From JAWLFY01 sp041685355 (lineage in GTDB: Bacteria > Planctomycetota > Planctomycetia > Pirellulales > Pirellulaceae), in NCBI GenBank assembly GCA_041685355.1, contig JAWLFY010000006.1, forward strand, positions 8,806-72,805: 64,000 bases of DNA, in the 5' to 3' direction. Below the pieces are notes generated by a model that searched no databases, had not been told where the DNA came from, and saw nothing but the letters and a program-made list of their open reading frames with translations. Made by a program: the position numbers and the translations under genes. Shown in pieces: positions 26,827-36,479 of the stretch. The first letter of the stretch is position 1, and each line of letters begins with the position of its first letter.

Positions 26827-29800
26827 GTGATCGGAAAATGGAAACGGAAACGTCGCCGGACGCTGGTCCCCGAGCGTCTGGAGTCGCGCGTCTTGATGGC
26901 CGCCGACCCGATCCGGGTGGGCGTCGTCTACTTGGAGACGGACCATCTGGAGAGCAACGAGGACGCGGGGAGCGATTCGCGGGCTGACCATTTCATCCTC
27001 TCGTTCACCGGCGGCGCGCCCGATACCGAACTCCGCGAGTTGGTGCTGGACTTGGACAAGGATGGCGACGGGATCACGATCGGGGACGGGATCTTTGACA
27101 CCGCGTCGGGGGGCCGCGGCAGCAACGGGTATCACGGCTTTGGGGTCGTCCGCGTCGACGCCTCCCACGGCGACGAGGTCCGCGTCACGTCGCAGGTTGT
27201 CGACGGCGGCCAGGAACTTCGGCTTTCGCTCGAGAACTTCCGGGCGGGGGACCGGCTGGAATTTAGCATCGACGTCGACGAGGTGTTGCGGCTTTCCGAC
27301 GACCTCGACTTTTTCAACAGCCGGCTCGACACGATCGTGTCGGGCCAAGAGTTTCAGGATTCGATCTTGCGGGCCCGATTCGACGCGCCCCATTTCGAAC
27401 GGGCCGCGGCGGACGCGTTGTTCGTCAACGAATACGGCGACCCGGCGGACCGGGGGCTCACCGAGTTACCGCCGAACGAAAGCGGGAACCCCGATCGGCC
27501 GCCGAACCGTTCTGCCGCGGCGATCGGGTCGACGGTCCAGGTTCCCAAGCCGGTCGCGATCGAAGGACGCGTGTGGGTCGACAACGACTTGGACCGCCGC
27601 ATCGATCCGGGGGAACCGTTTCTCGGCGGTGTCGGGATCTCGCTCTACCGTTGGAACGAGGCGAGCGGCCGGTACGAAGACACCGGGCATCGCACGGTAA
27701 CCGACGCCGACGGCGAGTACCGGTTCGGCCGTTCGTTGGGACTGATGCCGGGGACGTACCGGGTCGTGCAGAGTCAGCCGGACGGGTATTTCAGCGTCGC
27801 GGCGATCGCGGGACAGGTCGACGGGCGGGTGACGGGTGCCGCGGAATCGGTCGACGTGTTGGCGGGAATCGAAATCCCGCTCGGGGACCTCGACGCGGTC
27901 GAATACAACTTTGCCGAAGCGGCCCCGGCGGAGGTTTCGGGGTATGTCTATCGCGACGATGACGACGACGGGATTCGGGACGCCGGCGAACCGGGGCTGG
28001 GGGGTGTTCGGGTCCGTTCGGTTCCGGTCGACACGATCGCGGCCGCGACGTCGCAAGTCGTGACGACGGACTCGAACGGGTACTACGCGTTCGACGACTT
28101 GGTGCCGGGCGAGTACGAATTGGTCCAGCTCGATCAACCGGAGGGACTCGCCGACGGGCGTGACACGCCGGGGAGGGTGGATGGCCGGACCGTCGGGGCG
28201 GCGGACACCCCGGGGGATCGGATCGGCGGGGTCATGCTCGGGAGCGGCGCGGTCGGCATCGATTACAACTTCGGGGAGTTGCCACTCGGTTCGCTGGGCG
28301 GATTCGTCTTCATGGCCGCCCCCGGGATGGATTGCGACGGCGTTTACGACCCGGCGAGGGACTTGCCGTTGTCGGGGGTCGAGATCGTCCTCGAGACCGC
28401 CGGTGGCGAGGTCGTCGCGCGGACGACGACGGGGGGCGACGGCAGCTACCGGTTCGCGGATCTGCTGCGGGGGACTTACCAGATCCGCGAGATCACCCCG
28501 GAAGGTCTGCTCGATGGGGGGGCGCACGTGGGGCGGATCGGGACGGTGCGTGTCGGCACCGCGGTCGGCGGCGGGTTGATCCGCGACATCTCGCTTGGCC
28601 CCGGTGCCGATGGGGTCGAGTACAACTTTTGCGAGGCGGCGCCGGCGACGGTCAGCGGAACCGTCTACCACGACCGCTCGAACGACGGGCGACGTGACTC
28701 GGGCGAGGAGGGGATCGCGGGGGTCCGCATCGACTTGGTGGATCGCCACGGGAACCGGGCCGCGTCTGCCACAACCGACGCGTCGGGTCGCTACGAATTC
28801 GACGAGGTCCCGGCGGGCGAATACGCGCTGGTCCAACATCAACCCGACGGCTATCTCGACGGGATCGATACCCCGGGACGGGTCGACGGACGCCGCGTCG
28901 GGCGGTCGGGGGCCGACGGCGATTCGCTCCGCGGAGTCGTTTTAAAACAGGGGAGCGAGGGGGTCGATTACGACTTCGGCGAGTTGCTCGCCGGGAGCTT
29001 GTCGGGCCGGGTGCACGCGGACCGCGACGGCGATTGCGTATGGGACCCCGGCGAACCTCTGCTGCAAGGCGTCTCGGTTCGGTTGCTCGACGAAACGGGT
29101 GGTGAGGTCGCGCGGACGACGACCGACTCCCAGGGACGTTACCGGTTTGAAGACTTGGCGCCGGGACGTTACACGATCGTTGAACAGACCCCCGCGGGTT
29201 ATTTCTCCGGGAGCGCGAAGCCAGGTTCGATCGGGGGCGTCGCGGAGGGGACGAGCCGGATCGGCGCGATCGGGCTGTTGTCGGGTCAGTCGGGCGTCAA
29301 CTACGACTTCTGTGAACACGAGCCGGCCGAGCTCGGCGGTACCGTTTATGTCGAACGCCACGCGGCGCACCCCGAGGGCGCGTCGGATCCGATTCCGGGC
29401 GTGCTGGTCGAGCTGTACGACGACGACGGACGGTTGGTGACCCAGACACGGACTGACGGTTCGGGGGACTACCGGTTCGCTGGGCTCCGTCCCGGTCGGT
29501 ACCAAGTCTTCCAACACCAACCGTCTGGCTATCTGCAAGGGCGAGAGGAACTCGGCAGCGGGGGCGGCGAGGTGATCGCTCGGGACCGAATGGGTGTCGA
29601 GCTGTTCGTCGGTTCGGAGCTCGAGGATTACAACTTTTACGAACGGTTGGCGGCCCAGGTCGCGGGTCGGACTTGGGTCGATGCGGACCTGGACCGGCGT
29701 TTCGAAGACGGGGAACGACCGCTTGCGGGCATCCAGGTCGAGTTGGTCGATTCGCGGGGGGACGTGGTCGCGACGACGCGATCCGACGCGACGGGGCGGT

Positions 29801-31701
29801 ATCGGTTCACCGGTTTGACGCCGGGCGAATACGGCGTCCGCCAACGGCAACCCGACGGGCTGTTTCACGGCGGGCAGGTTGTCGGGACGGCGGGGGGCCG
29901 CGTGGCCGACGACGACCTGATCGTGGGGATCGATCTCGGCAGCGGACGGAGCGCCCGCGGGTACGACTTCCCCGAGGTCCCGCCGGCGATGATCTCCGGC
30001 GTGGTGTTCCAGGACGGCCCGGCGCTCGTCATGGAGACGCCGCCCGACCCGGAATCTCTTCGCGAATACCGGGACGGGGTGTTCCGCGACGAAAACGAGC
30101 GGATCGCGGGCGTGACGTTGGAGTTGCGAACCGTGTTGGGTCAACCGCTCAGCAGCGACCGCGCCTTGCCGGGGACTTATTCCGACGGACCGATCCGGGT
30201 CGTTACCGATACCGACGGTCGGTACACGTTTTCGGGGCTGCGTCCGGGGACGTACCACGTTTACCAAGTGCAGCCGGAGGGTTGGATCGATGGGCTCGAC
30301 ACGCCCGGGACCGGGGGGGGCTTGGCGGTCAACCCGGCCGACACGGTGGTCGCGGCGGAAGACGAGATATTGATCCAAACGCTGTCGGCGAGTGAGCAGA
30401 CCGACCCCAACGACGACGCGATTTTGAGGATCACGGTTTCCGCGGGCGACCACAGCCGCGAGAACCACTTTAGCGAGATCAAGGTCGAGCCACCCCCAGC
30501 CACGCCGCCGATCGCCCCGCCCGAAGCGTCGCCGCCGCCCGAGACGCGTGTCGTCGCGCCGCCGCTGGCGGTGTTCCCGACCACGCCGCGGGTGATCTCG
30601 TTTGGGACGGCGGCCGACATCCTCCCGTTGCCGGTGTATGCCGACGAGTGGGCGATGTCGTGGCACCTGAGCGTGATCAACGGCGGGCACCCACGGGGGA
30701 GCGGCGTCGAATCGTTCGAGATCGCGGGGGTCACGTATCGATCGGCCGGAACCGATTGGGAGGCGGAGTCGCTGGGCGAGGGACGTTGGTACGTCGGCAC
30801 GCTCGACGGCGAATTGGAACGCGACGCGGCCGTCGAGTTCGGACATCACGCGGGGATCGCGTTGCTCGGCGACTTCAACGGTGACGGGATCGATCAGCCG
30901 GTGCTGTATCGGGACGGGCAGTGGTTCGTCGACCTGAACGGCAACGGCGTGTGGGACCCGGATGACCTTTGGATCCGGCTCGGAACCCCGCTCGACCGGC
31001 CGGTCGTGGGTGACTGGGACGGGGACGGCAAGGACGACATCGGGATCTTTGGCCGTCAGTGGGAGCGGGACTTGCCGCGGATCCGCCGTGATCCCGGGCT
31101 GCCCGATCCGGACAACCGGCGACGTCGTGAAGTCAACGCGTCACGAGCGACCGATGCCGATGCCGTCGATGCACGCGACGGCAGCGACGAAGTCGGGCGG
31201 CACGAGCGATGGCTACGACGCGGGGCGTCGGGTGCGCTTCGGGCCGACGCGGTCGACCATGTGTTCCAGTACGGTCGGCATGTCGACGTTCCGATCGCGG
31301 GGGACTGGAACGGGGACGGGATCGACCAGATCGGCGTCTTCCGCGATGGCCGTTGGACGCTCGACATGGACGGTGACGGGCGTTTGACTTCGCGGGACCA
31401 GGTCGTCGACTTCGGACATCCGGGGGACGAGCCGGTCGTCGGCGATTTCGACGGCGACGGGGTCGACGAGATCGCCGTGGTCCGCGGCGACGTGTGGATC
31501 ATCGACACCGACGGCGACGGAAAGTTCACCGAGAACGACGTGCAGATCCGGCTGCCTCGGCCGACGCCGTCAAGCCAACCGGTCGCGGGCGATGGCAACG
31601 GCGACGGCGTCGACACGCCCGGCTACTACGACGCCGGTACGCGAGACGCCGGTACGCGAGACGCCGGTACGCGAGACGCCGGTACGCGAGACGCGGCGTG
31701 A
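26827..31701 (+). CDS. Giant SdrD B-like surface protein with VCBS/FG-GAP-like C-terminus
   Basis: About 1624 residues. The start is taken at a GTG (26827) because agggaggtg lies just upstream and MIGKWKRKRRR then leads into LVPERLESRVLMAAD, a LEPR-type surface-export motif; an ATG at 26665 lies inside the WD40 gene. After a beta domain (27000-27480) come about eight SdrD B-like repeats of 110-120 residues, each with a pattern such as VDNDLDRRIDPGEPFLGGVG, then TDADGEYRF, LMPGTYRVVQSQPDGY. A proline-rich linker (around residues 1220-1250) precedes VCBS/FG-GAP-like repeats (GDFNGDGIDQPVLYRDG, GDWDGDGKDDIGIFG, GDFDGDGVDEIAVVRGD) rich in calcium-binding Asp. The end is a GTRDA repeat. It is probably a long rod that projects from the cell; ligand unknown. 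Confidence 0.9.
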   Translation: MIGKWKRKRRRTLVPERLESRVLMAADPIRVGVVYLETDHLESNEDAGSDSRADHFILSFTGGAPDTELRELVLDLDKDGDGITIGDGIFDTASGGRGSNGYHGFGVVRVDASHGDEVRVTSQVVDGGQELRLSLENFRAGDRLEFSIDVDEVLRLSDDLDFFNSRLDTIVSGQEFQDSILRARFDAPHFERAAADALFVNEYGDPADRGLTELPPNESGNPDRPPNRSAAAIGSTVQVPKPVAIEGRVWVDNDLDRRIDPGEPFLGGVGISLYRWNEASGRYEDTGHRTVTDADGEYRFGRSLGLMPGTYRVVQSQPDGYFSVAAIAGQVDGRVTGAAESVDVLAGIEIPLGDLDAVEYNFAEAAPAEVSGYVYRDDDDDGIRDAGEPGLGGVRVRSVPVDTIAAATSQVVTTDSNGYYAFDDLVPGEYELVQLDQPEGLADGRDTPGRVDGRTVGAADTPGDRIGGVMLGSGAVGIDYNFGELPLGSLGGFVFMAAPGMDCDGVYDPARDLPLSGVEIVLETAGGEVVARTTTGGDGSYRFADLLRGTYQIREITPEGLLDGGAHVGRIGTVRVGTAVGGGLIRDISLGPGADGVEYNFCEAAPATVSGTVYHDRSNDGRRDSGEEGIAGVRIDLVDRHGNRAASATTDASGRYEFDEVPAGEYALVQHQPDGYLDGIDTPGRVDGRRVGRSGADGDSLRGVVLKQGSEGVDYDFGELLAGSLSGRVHADRDGDCVWDPGEPLLQGVSVRLLDETGGEVARTTTDSQGRYRFEDLAPGRYTIVEQTPAGYFSGSAKPGSIGGVAEGTSRIGAIGLLSGQSGVNYDFCEHEPAELGGTVYVERHAAHPEGASDPIPGVLVELYDDDGRLVTQTRTDGSGDYRFAGLRPGRYQVFQHQPSGYLQGREELGSGGGEVIARDRMGVELFVGSELEDYNFYERLAAQVAGRTWVDADLDRRFEDGERPLAGIQVELVDSRGDVVATTRSDATGRYRFTGLTPGEYGVRQRQPDGLFHGGQVVGTAGGRVADDDLIVGIDLGSGRSARGYDFPEVPPAMISGVVFQDGPALVMETPPDPESLREYRDGVFRDENERIAGVTLELRTVLGQPLSSDRALPGTYSDGPIRVVTDTDGRYTFSGLRPGTYHVYQVQPEGWIDGLDTPGTGGGLAVNPADTVVAAEDEILIQTLSASEQTDPNDDAILRITVSAGDHSRENHFSEIKVEPPPATPPIAPPEASPPPETRVVAPPLAVFPTTPRVISFGTAADILPLPVYADEWAMSWHLSVINGGHPRGSGVESFEIAGVTYRSAGTDWEAESLGEGRWYVGTLDGELERDAAVEFGHHAGIALLGDFNGDGIDQPVLYRDGQWFVDLNGNGVWDPDDLWIRLGTPLDRPVVGDWDGDGKDDIGIFGRQWERDLPRIRRDPGLPDPDNRRRREVNASRATDADAVDARDGSDEVGRHERWLRRGASGALRADAVDHVFQYGRHVDVPIAGDWNGDGIDQIGVFRDGRWTLDMDGDGRLTSRDQVVDFGHPGDEPVVGDFDGDGVDEIAVVRGDVWIIDTDGDGKFTENDVQIRLPRPTPSSQPVAGDGNGDGVDTPGYYDAGTRDAGTRDAGTRDAGTRDAA
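31630..31692 (+). repeat. 15-bp in-frame tandem repeat at the C-terminus
   Basis: Four exact copies of gacgccggtacgcga followed by a partial one encode (DAGTR)n at the extreme C-terminus of the SdrD B-like protein. Copy number is likely to vary between strains. Confidence 0.95.
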
Positions 31702-31762
31702 CTCGGCGTCGTTGATGAGTGAGTTGTACCGGAGAGGGTCGGACCGCTTTTCGGATAGGCTC

Positions 31763-32806
31763 TTAACCGGCCGCGGCCCGCGCCAACTTGAGCACCAACT
31801 GCTCGAGCAGGAATCGGTCGCGTCCCTCCTGGCTGTGCGTCCCCTTCAAGCGAAGGTCGGCGTCGAGCAACCACGGCAGCAGTTGGCTGGCGCGGTCCCG
31901 CCCGAGCCCCTTCAGTTGCGATTTCGCCCGCTGCACGTCGGCCGGCCGCCGTACCCCGGCGACCCCGAGCGCCTCGTCCAGGCTCCAGGCTCGTCCGGTC
32001 CGCTCCCGGTACTGGACCACCGCCGTCGCCATCCCCAACCGCCGCAACGACCAAGCGATCTGTGGCAGCAGCGCGATCGGCCGCTGGCCACCGCTCATTA
32101 ACTTGTCCAGCTGACGGAGCGCCTCGGCCGCGTCGCCCGCCGCGATCGCGTCGGTGATCTGCCACACCGTTTTCCCCTGCCAGCCCGCGACGACCTCCCG
32201 CGCCAGCGTTTCGTCGATCGTGCCGCCCGGTTCCAAATAGAGCGCCAACTTGGCGATCTCGGTGTCGAGCATCCCGATCTCGTCGCCCAGCATCTCGATC
32301 AACGCGTCGGCCGCCCCGGCCGCCAACTTGACGCCGTGACGCCCCGCGACATACCCGCTTAAAAACTTTCGCCGCGACGCAGCCGTGACGCCCTGCTTCG
32401 CGTCGACCCCTGCCCCGCAGGGTACCACCAAATGGTCGGCCGCGATCGCCTTGTAGAGCCGTGTGTTGGCCGCCAACGAATCCGATTCCAACACGAACCG
32501 GTTGGCCGACGAAGGCTTCGCCGCGTAAGCCTCCAACTCACCCCGATGGTCGCTGACGAAACGGTCGGCGTCCCGCACCACGATCGTCCGCTTGCCGTCG
32601 AAATCGAACAGCGTGGCGGTTGCCAGTTCGTCCTTCAAATCGGTCCAGCGGACCACCGCCCCGTCGTAACTGGTGACGTCGGCGTCGCCACAAATCGCCC
32701 GAATCGTCCAACCGCGAAGCGTCGCGTCGCTGCCGAACACCGCGACCAACGGCGGCGGATCGGCCGGCGGCGAGGGGATCAACTGGAACGCGTGGGCGAC
32801 AGCCAT
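31763..32806 (-). CDS. holA: DNA polymerase III subunit delta
   Basis: About 347 residues from the ATG at 32806 (MAVAHAFQLIPSP); the frame is open further upstream to 32908 but that stretch is less protein-like. Delta is the wrench of the clamp loader, opening the beta clamp. Visible features fit the family: an amino-terminal AAA-like region with VAVFGSDATLRGWTIRAI, RTIVVRDADRFV, RLYKAIAADHLVVPC, then DEIGMLDTEIAKLALYL, the most conserved delta stretch, and a helical collar ending RFLLEQLVLKLA. It is the last gene of a minus-strand run that begins at 38460; this run mixes cofactor genes and replication, as often happens in planctomycetes. Confidence 0.85.
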   Translation of the reverse strand: MAVAHAFQLIPSPPADPPPLVAVFGSDATLRGWTIRAICGDADVTSYDGAVVRWTDLKDELATATLFDFDGKRTIVVRDADRFVSDHRGELEAYAAKPSSANRFVLESDSLAANTRLYKAIAADHLVVPCGAGVDAKQGVTAASRRKFLSGYVAGRHGVKLAAGAADALIEMLGDEIGMLDTEIAKLALYLEPGGTIDETLAREVVAGWQGKTVWQITDAIAAGDAAEALRQLDKLMSGGQRPIALLPQIAWSLRRLGMATAVVQYRERTGRAWSLDEALGVAGVRRPADVQRAKSQLKGLGRDRASQLLPWLLDADLRLKGTHSQEGRDRFLLEQLVLKLARAAAG

Positions 32807-32938
32807 ACGACGACCGACAAAGGGCGAGACGGGACCGCTCGCCGACGAACGGGACGGCAACCAGACGGCAACGGTCACGCCGCCGTCAAACGGGGACGAT
32901 GACGACACGCCCTGTTTTAGCCCGTCCCCGATCGATCG

Positions 32939-33814
32939 TCACCCGTGCGATCCGCGACTCGCCGACGCCGTGCGATGCGGGACGAAGAACCCGACCGACG
33001 CCAAGGCGATCAAGCAACCGACGACCGAGAACAGCAGAAAATTCGACAACAACGCGATCGATGCGAACACGACGATCGCCATTGTGGCCGCCCACCGCGG
33101 CGGCAGCATCCACAAGGCCACCCCGCATGCCGACTCCGTGAGAATCACCATCCGGCTGTACCACGTCGCCAAGTCGCGGATCGTCTCCGGGGCGAACCAC
33201 TGCCGGACCAGGTTGAACACCCAAAAATCCCGGTCGACAAAATAGATCTCGTGGAACACCTGCCCCGACCAATATTCCGGGGTCCACTTCCCGATCGCCC
33301 CGCCGAGCAAAATCATCGAGAGGATCACCCGGGAAAGCCAAGCCGCCCGCCGCAGCGTCGAATCGGGCTCGGGATCCTCGATGCGATGAACGAACCACAA
33401 CGACCATAACGCCGTCCACCACGCGGTCGCGAATGTCATGTCGTTGTAGCTTCCTTGGTGCAGGCACAACACCGACATCGCCGCCAGAATCCCCCACCCA
33501 CAAACCACCCGGGCCCACCGTTCCGCCGCAAAGAAACTCACGACGATCGCCGCGAGTCCCCCCAGAAAACTGATGCGGAGCGTTGTCGGGGATTGCAGCA
33601 CGGCCGGGAAAAACTCGTCACGAACCGGCAGCAAGTGATAGATCCGATCGGCCGCCACAAAGAACGACCACTTCCACGCCAACGCCAGGAATAGCCCCAC
33701 CAAGACGACTCGGTGCGCCACCATCCCCCGCGTCGACGCGTCCCACGCCGACTCACGCTCAGGCCCGATCCCCACCCCAGGCAACTTCCCCCCACTCACC
33801 GACTCACCCCCCAT
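32939..33814 (-). CDS. Polytopic membrane protein, HTTM/DoxX-like
   Basis: A protein of 291 residues (ATG at 33814; ATG at 33724, MVAHRVVLVGLFL, is a good alternative). About six membrane helices can be picked out: VVLVGLFLALAWKW, ISFLGGLAAIVVSFF, WGILAAMSVLCL, AAWLSRVILSMILLGGAIG, a helix near SACGVALWMLPPRW, and AATMAIVVFASIALLSNFLL. The stretch GGAIGKWTPEYWSGQVFHE recalls HTTM-type proteins, but identity is weak, so no enzyme activity is claimed. It starts inside the last bases of the upstream gene (11-bp overlap if 33814 is the start) and is followed by holA after 132 bp. Confidence 0.7.
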   Translation of the reverse strand: MGGESVSGGKLPGVGIGPERESAWDASTRGMVAHRVVLVGLFLALAWKWSFFVAADRIYHLLPVRDEFFPAVLQSPTTLRISFLGGLAAIVVSFFAAERWARVVCGWGILAAMSVLCLHQGSYNDMTFATAWWTALWSLWFVHRIEDPEPDSTLRRAAWLSRVILSMILLGGAIGKWTPEYWSGQVFHEIYFVDRDFWVFNLVRQWFAPETIRDLATWYSRMVILTESACGVALWMLPPRWAATMAIVVFASIALLSNFLLFSVVGCLIALASVGFFVPHRTASASRGSHG

Positions 33815-34535
33815 TAAGCTCTCCTCCCCCTCTCCCCTCTGTGTCCTCCGTGCCTCTGAGTTTCAAACTCTCTCCTTCTTCTCCTTTCTCTGCTTCCTCT
33901 GCTTCTTCCTCTTCTTTATCTTCTTTCGCCCCCGCTCCCGCCACATACACCCCCTTCTTCACTTGACACCCCGAACCAGGGGCGTGGTCCCAGGTTTCCA
34001 GCACCACCCGCCATTCCCCGTCCGCGCCCGGCGTCACGAGATAGCGGCTTTCGATCGTCTCGCCGCGATACGTCGAAACGAACTCGAAGCGGCGGGGCTC
34101 CCCGTCGCGGAGCAACCGCAGTCGGGCGTTGGCGAAGCTGAACAGTCGCGTCGGAAAATGATTGACGAACCCGGACTCGATCGGAGCCCCAGAAACGCCA
34201 CTCGGCGACGTCGCGTCTGGCCCCCGATGTTCGGGACGCCCGTGGTCGGCTTTCCCATGTCCGGCCTCTTCCGTTCCGTCCACCCGGTATCGGTTCGCGA
34301 AGTTGTACATAGCGGGCACCGGTTGCTGGATCGCCCACCCCCAGAACGAATCCGTCCGCAAATGAAACCGTGCGAGCGTCGCCTGTGCGACCTCCGGGAC
34401 CAGCGGGGTTGCGGCGAGCCAGACGGTCACCGCCGCGACGATCGCCACGATCACGCCCAACCCGTAATCAGGCTGAGGCCCCCGCAAGCGATGCCCCCAC
34501 CAGCGATAACAACGCGAAGTCATCGAGACCCTCAC
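33804..34535 (-). CDS. Single-pass membrane protein with repeat-derived acidic tail
   Basis: A protein of 243 residues (or 239 from a second ATG at 34523). One membrane helix lies at LGVIVAIVAAVTVWLAATPL (about residues 26-45), with the rest probably outside; a beta-type domain (FVNHFPTRLFSFANARLRL, YLVTPGADGEWRVVLETW) follows. The C-terminal 45 residues are mostly Glu, Lys and Gly (KEDKEEEEAEEAEKGEEG) and end in LRGTEDTEGRGGG; this is the translation of a dispersed repeat (see the repeat at 33829). The natural tail may have been shorter. Function unknown. It overlaps the start of the next gene, so the two are likely expressed together. Confidence 0.65.
   Translation of the reverse strand: MRVSMTSRCYRWWGHRLRGPQPDYGLGVIVAIVAAVTVWLAATPLVPEVAQATLARFHLRTDSFWGWAIQQPVPAMYNFANRYRVDGTEEAGHGKADHGRPEHRGPDATSPSGVSGAPIESGFVNHFPTRLFSFANARLRLLRDGEPRRFEFVSTYRGETIESRYLVTPGADGEWRVVLETWDHAPGSGCQVKKGVYVAGAGAKEDKEEEEAEEAEKGEEGESLKLRGTEDTEGRGGGELNGG
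33829..33935. repeat. Pyrimidine-rich dispersed repeat inside a coding tail
   Basis: On the + strand the region is almost all C and T and includes ctctgtgtcctccgtgcctc, the hallmark of an interspersed planctomycete repeat (cf. the element at 22335-22430). It is read through by the 34535 gene, giving the acidic LRGTEDTEG tail. Confidence 0.6.
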
Positions 34536-34598
34536 TCGACCACGAAACCGACGATTCCGAACCCGATCGCCCGGCCAACCCTACGTCGCAATCGCTGA

Positions 34599-35801
34599 TT
34601 ACCAAGCGAAGTACGGCCAAGGCCCCTCGCCGGTGGCGCCGGGGGGGAGTTCGACGAAGCCGTCGCTTTGGGTCAGCGCCACCAGGTCGCCGGAACCTTT
34701 CGACGCGATCGGCTCGGCCAGGCCGTGGGCGACCAGCCTCACCGGGCGCATCCACCACAGCGGCAACGTCTTGACCCCGGGGGTTGCCAGCGTCACCACC
34801 GGGCGATGGTGCATCCAGTCGACTCGACCCGCCATTTTGGCGAGCAGCGGAAGGGCGAATCGGTAGCACGTAAGGGTCGCGCTGACGGGGTTTCCCGGAA
34901 GCCCGAGGATCAGTTTTCCCGCATCGGTCGCCGCCCCCAAGATCGGCTTCCCAGGACGGATCGGGAGCCGATGAAACACGGTTTCGGCCCCCAGTCGCTC
35001 GCAAATCTCGGGGACGTGGTCGCGGTCCCCCATCGAGACGCCTCCGGTCAGGATCACCGCGTCGGAGGTCGCCAATGCCTGTCGAAACGCTTCGGCGAGT
35101 TCATCGCGGTCGTCCCGGACGTGGCGATGGACACCCGCGGCGATCCACCCGTGGCGGCACAGCATCGATGCGATCGCCGCCCGATTGCTGTTTCGCAACT
35201 GCCAAGGCTCGGGCGTGACGTGCGGATCGAGGACCTCGTCACCGGTGGTGACCAGACAGACCCGAACGCGACGGTAAACGTCCGGGGAAACCACGCCGAA
35301 CGCGGCGGCTGCGGCATGGCGGGGAGGCGTGAGCGGTTGGCCGGCGTCCATCACGCGGTCGCCACGGCGGGTGTTTTCCCCGGCACGACGGATGTTCGAT
35401 CCCGGCGCGACCGATCGCGCTTCGCCGCGCCACCGGATCGTCGCGCCGGACTCGATCGTTTCCTCGCGTTTGACCACCGCCTCGCCACCGGCCGGGACCA
35501 CGGCACCGGTAAAGATCCGCACGACCGATCCGGGCGGCAGTTCGGGTGGGGGCGCCCCGGGGGCCGATTCTCCGGCGACCCGGATCTCTCCGTCCCGTTC
35601 CAAATCGGTCATCCGCACTGCGTAGCCGTCCATCGCCGAGACGTCGGCCGCCGGGCTGTCGCCATCCGCCGAAATCCCGCCGGCCAGTACGCGTTGGGCG
35701 AACGCCCCGTCGCTCGTCTCGTGGGACACGGTCGCCAGCCGACCGGCGAGGGCTCGCACCGCGTCGTCCGGCGTTTCGAAACGGTCAGTCGCGGACATCA
35801 T
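34599..35801 (-). CDS. moeA: Molybdopterin molybdotransferase
   Basis: About 400 residues from the ATG at 35801 (a second ATG, 35798, directly follows: MMSATDRFETPDDAVRAL). MoeA inserts molybdate into adenylylated molybdopterin. Family signatures are present: AMDGYAVRMTDLERDG near the start, GAVVPAGGEAVVKREE, TGDEVLDPHVTPEPWQLRNS, LTGGVSMGDRDHVPEICERLG, KPILGA followed by LGLPGNPVSATLTCYRFALP, and a C-terminal domain ending PWPYFAW. The start overlaps the end of mobA by 14-17 bp, so the two are translationally coupled. It belongs to the run cobA-hemD, CMD-like, mobA, moeA. Confidence 0.93.
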   Translation of the reverse strand: MMSATDRFETPDDAVRALAGRLATVSHETSDGAFAQRVLAGGISADGDSPAADVSAMDGYAVRMTDLERDGEIRVAGESAPGAPPPELPPGSVVRIFTGAVVPAGGEAVVKREETIESGATIRWRGEARSVAPGSNIRRAGENTRRGDRVMDAGQPLTPPRHAAAAAFGVVSPDVYRRVRVCLVTTGDEVLDPHVTPEPWQLRNSNRAAIASMLCRHGWIAAGVHRHVRDDRDELAEAFRQALATSDAVILTGGVSMGDRDHVPEICERLGAETVFHRLPIRPGKPILGAATDAGKLILGLPGNPVSATLTCYRFALPLLAKMAGRVDWMHHRPVVTLATPGVKTLPLWWMRPVRLVAHGLAEPIASKGSGDLVALTQSDGFVELPPGATGEGPWPYFAW

Positions 35802-36474
35802 CCAGGTCCTCCGGGCGGTTGACGTTGTGAAGCGAGCTCGCCGCCATCGGGACCGCCACGCACCGCTGGTGACGCAGCCATGCTCGCAAGCTTCGGTGAT
35901 CCGATCTCGCGAGCCGGTCGAGCGAGGCCGCGAATCGTACCGGATAGATCGCCACCAGCGGTTGCGATTCGTTCGTCCCGATCTCGCAGGCGACCACAAG
36001 ATCCGCCGGGAAAGCCCGCCATCGGTCTCGCAACGTGATCAGGTTCGCCGCGACCAACCGTGGCGTGTCGACCGGGGTGACCAGGCATCCGCCGAACCCG
36101 GCGTCGCGGGCGTGGGAGACCGCCGCGGCGACGCCGACCGCCGGTCCGAGATGCGGGACCGGATCGACGATCTCGATCACCTTGTCCGTCACCTTATCCG
36201 TCGCCGGTTCCGATACCGGTTCCGATACCGGTCGACCCGTGACGGTTGACGAGGCGTTTGCGGCCGCCAAGGGATCGCCGTTTCCCGAAACGGCGACGGC
36301 GTCACAGACGTCGCGAAGCCGGCTGACCGCGGACTGCAGATAGCTTTTTCCGTCAGGCCCGATCAGCGTCGCCTTGTCACGTCCCATCCGTGACGAGCGG
36401 CCGCCACACAGGACGACTCCGAGCAGCGCCCGCGACGAGGACGCATCCGTCCGACGTGGCGAATGGGAGGCCAT
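35785..36474 (-). CDS. mobA: Molybdenum cofactor guanylyltransferase
   Basis: About 229 residues from the ATG at 36474 (MASHSPRRTD); the frame extends upstream to 36642 inside the CMD-like gene, which argues for the shorter form. MobA attaches GMP to molybdopterin to make the bis-MGD cofactor. The nucleotide-binding loop LCGGRSSRMGRDKATLI is intact, and TPVDTPRL supplies the metal-binding Asp. A 12-bp in-frame repeat (36182-36235; VSEPVSEPATDKVTDK) lengthens a surface loop. The CMD-like stop is 5 bp upstream; moeA overlaps the end. A bis-MGD enzyme such as nitrate reductase or formate dehydrogenase must exist elsewhere. Confidence 0.9.
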   Translation of the reverse strand: MASHSPRRTDASSSRALLGVVLCGGRSSRMGRDKATLIGPDGKSYLQSAVSRLRDVCDAVAVSGNGDPLAAANASSTVTGRPVSEPVSEPATDKVTDKVIEIVDPVPHLGPAVGVAAAVSHARDAGFGGCLVTPVDTPRLVAANLITLRDRWRAFPADLVVACEIGTNESQPLVAIYPVRFAASLDRLARSDHRSLRAWLRHQRCVAVPMAASSLHNVNRPEDLDDVRD

Positions 36475-36479
36475 TGGCG

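Noticed and set aside
28942..30849. Long minus-strand open frame (635 codons) opposite the SdrD B-like gene
   Set aside because: Frame-shadow of a high-GC gene: its residue make-up is Arg/Pro/His-rich with no domain, and the plus-strand protein is clearly real.
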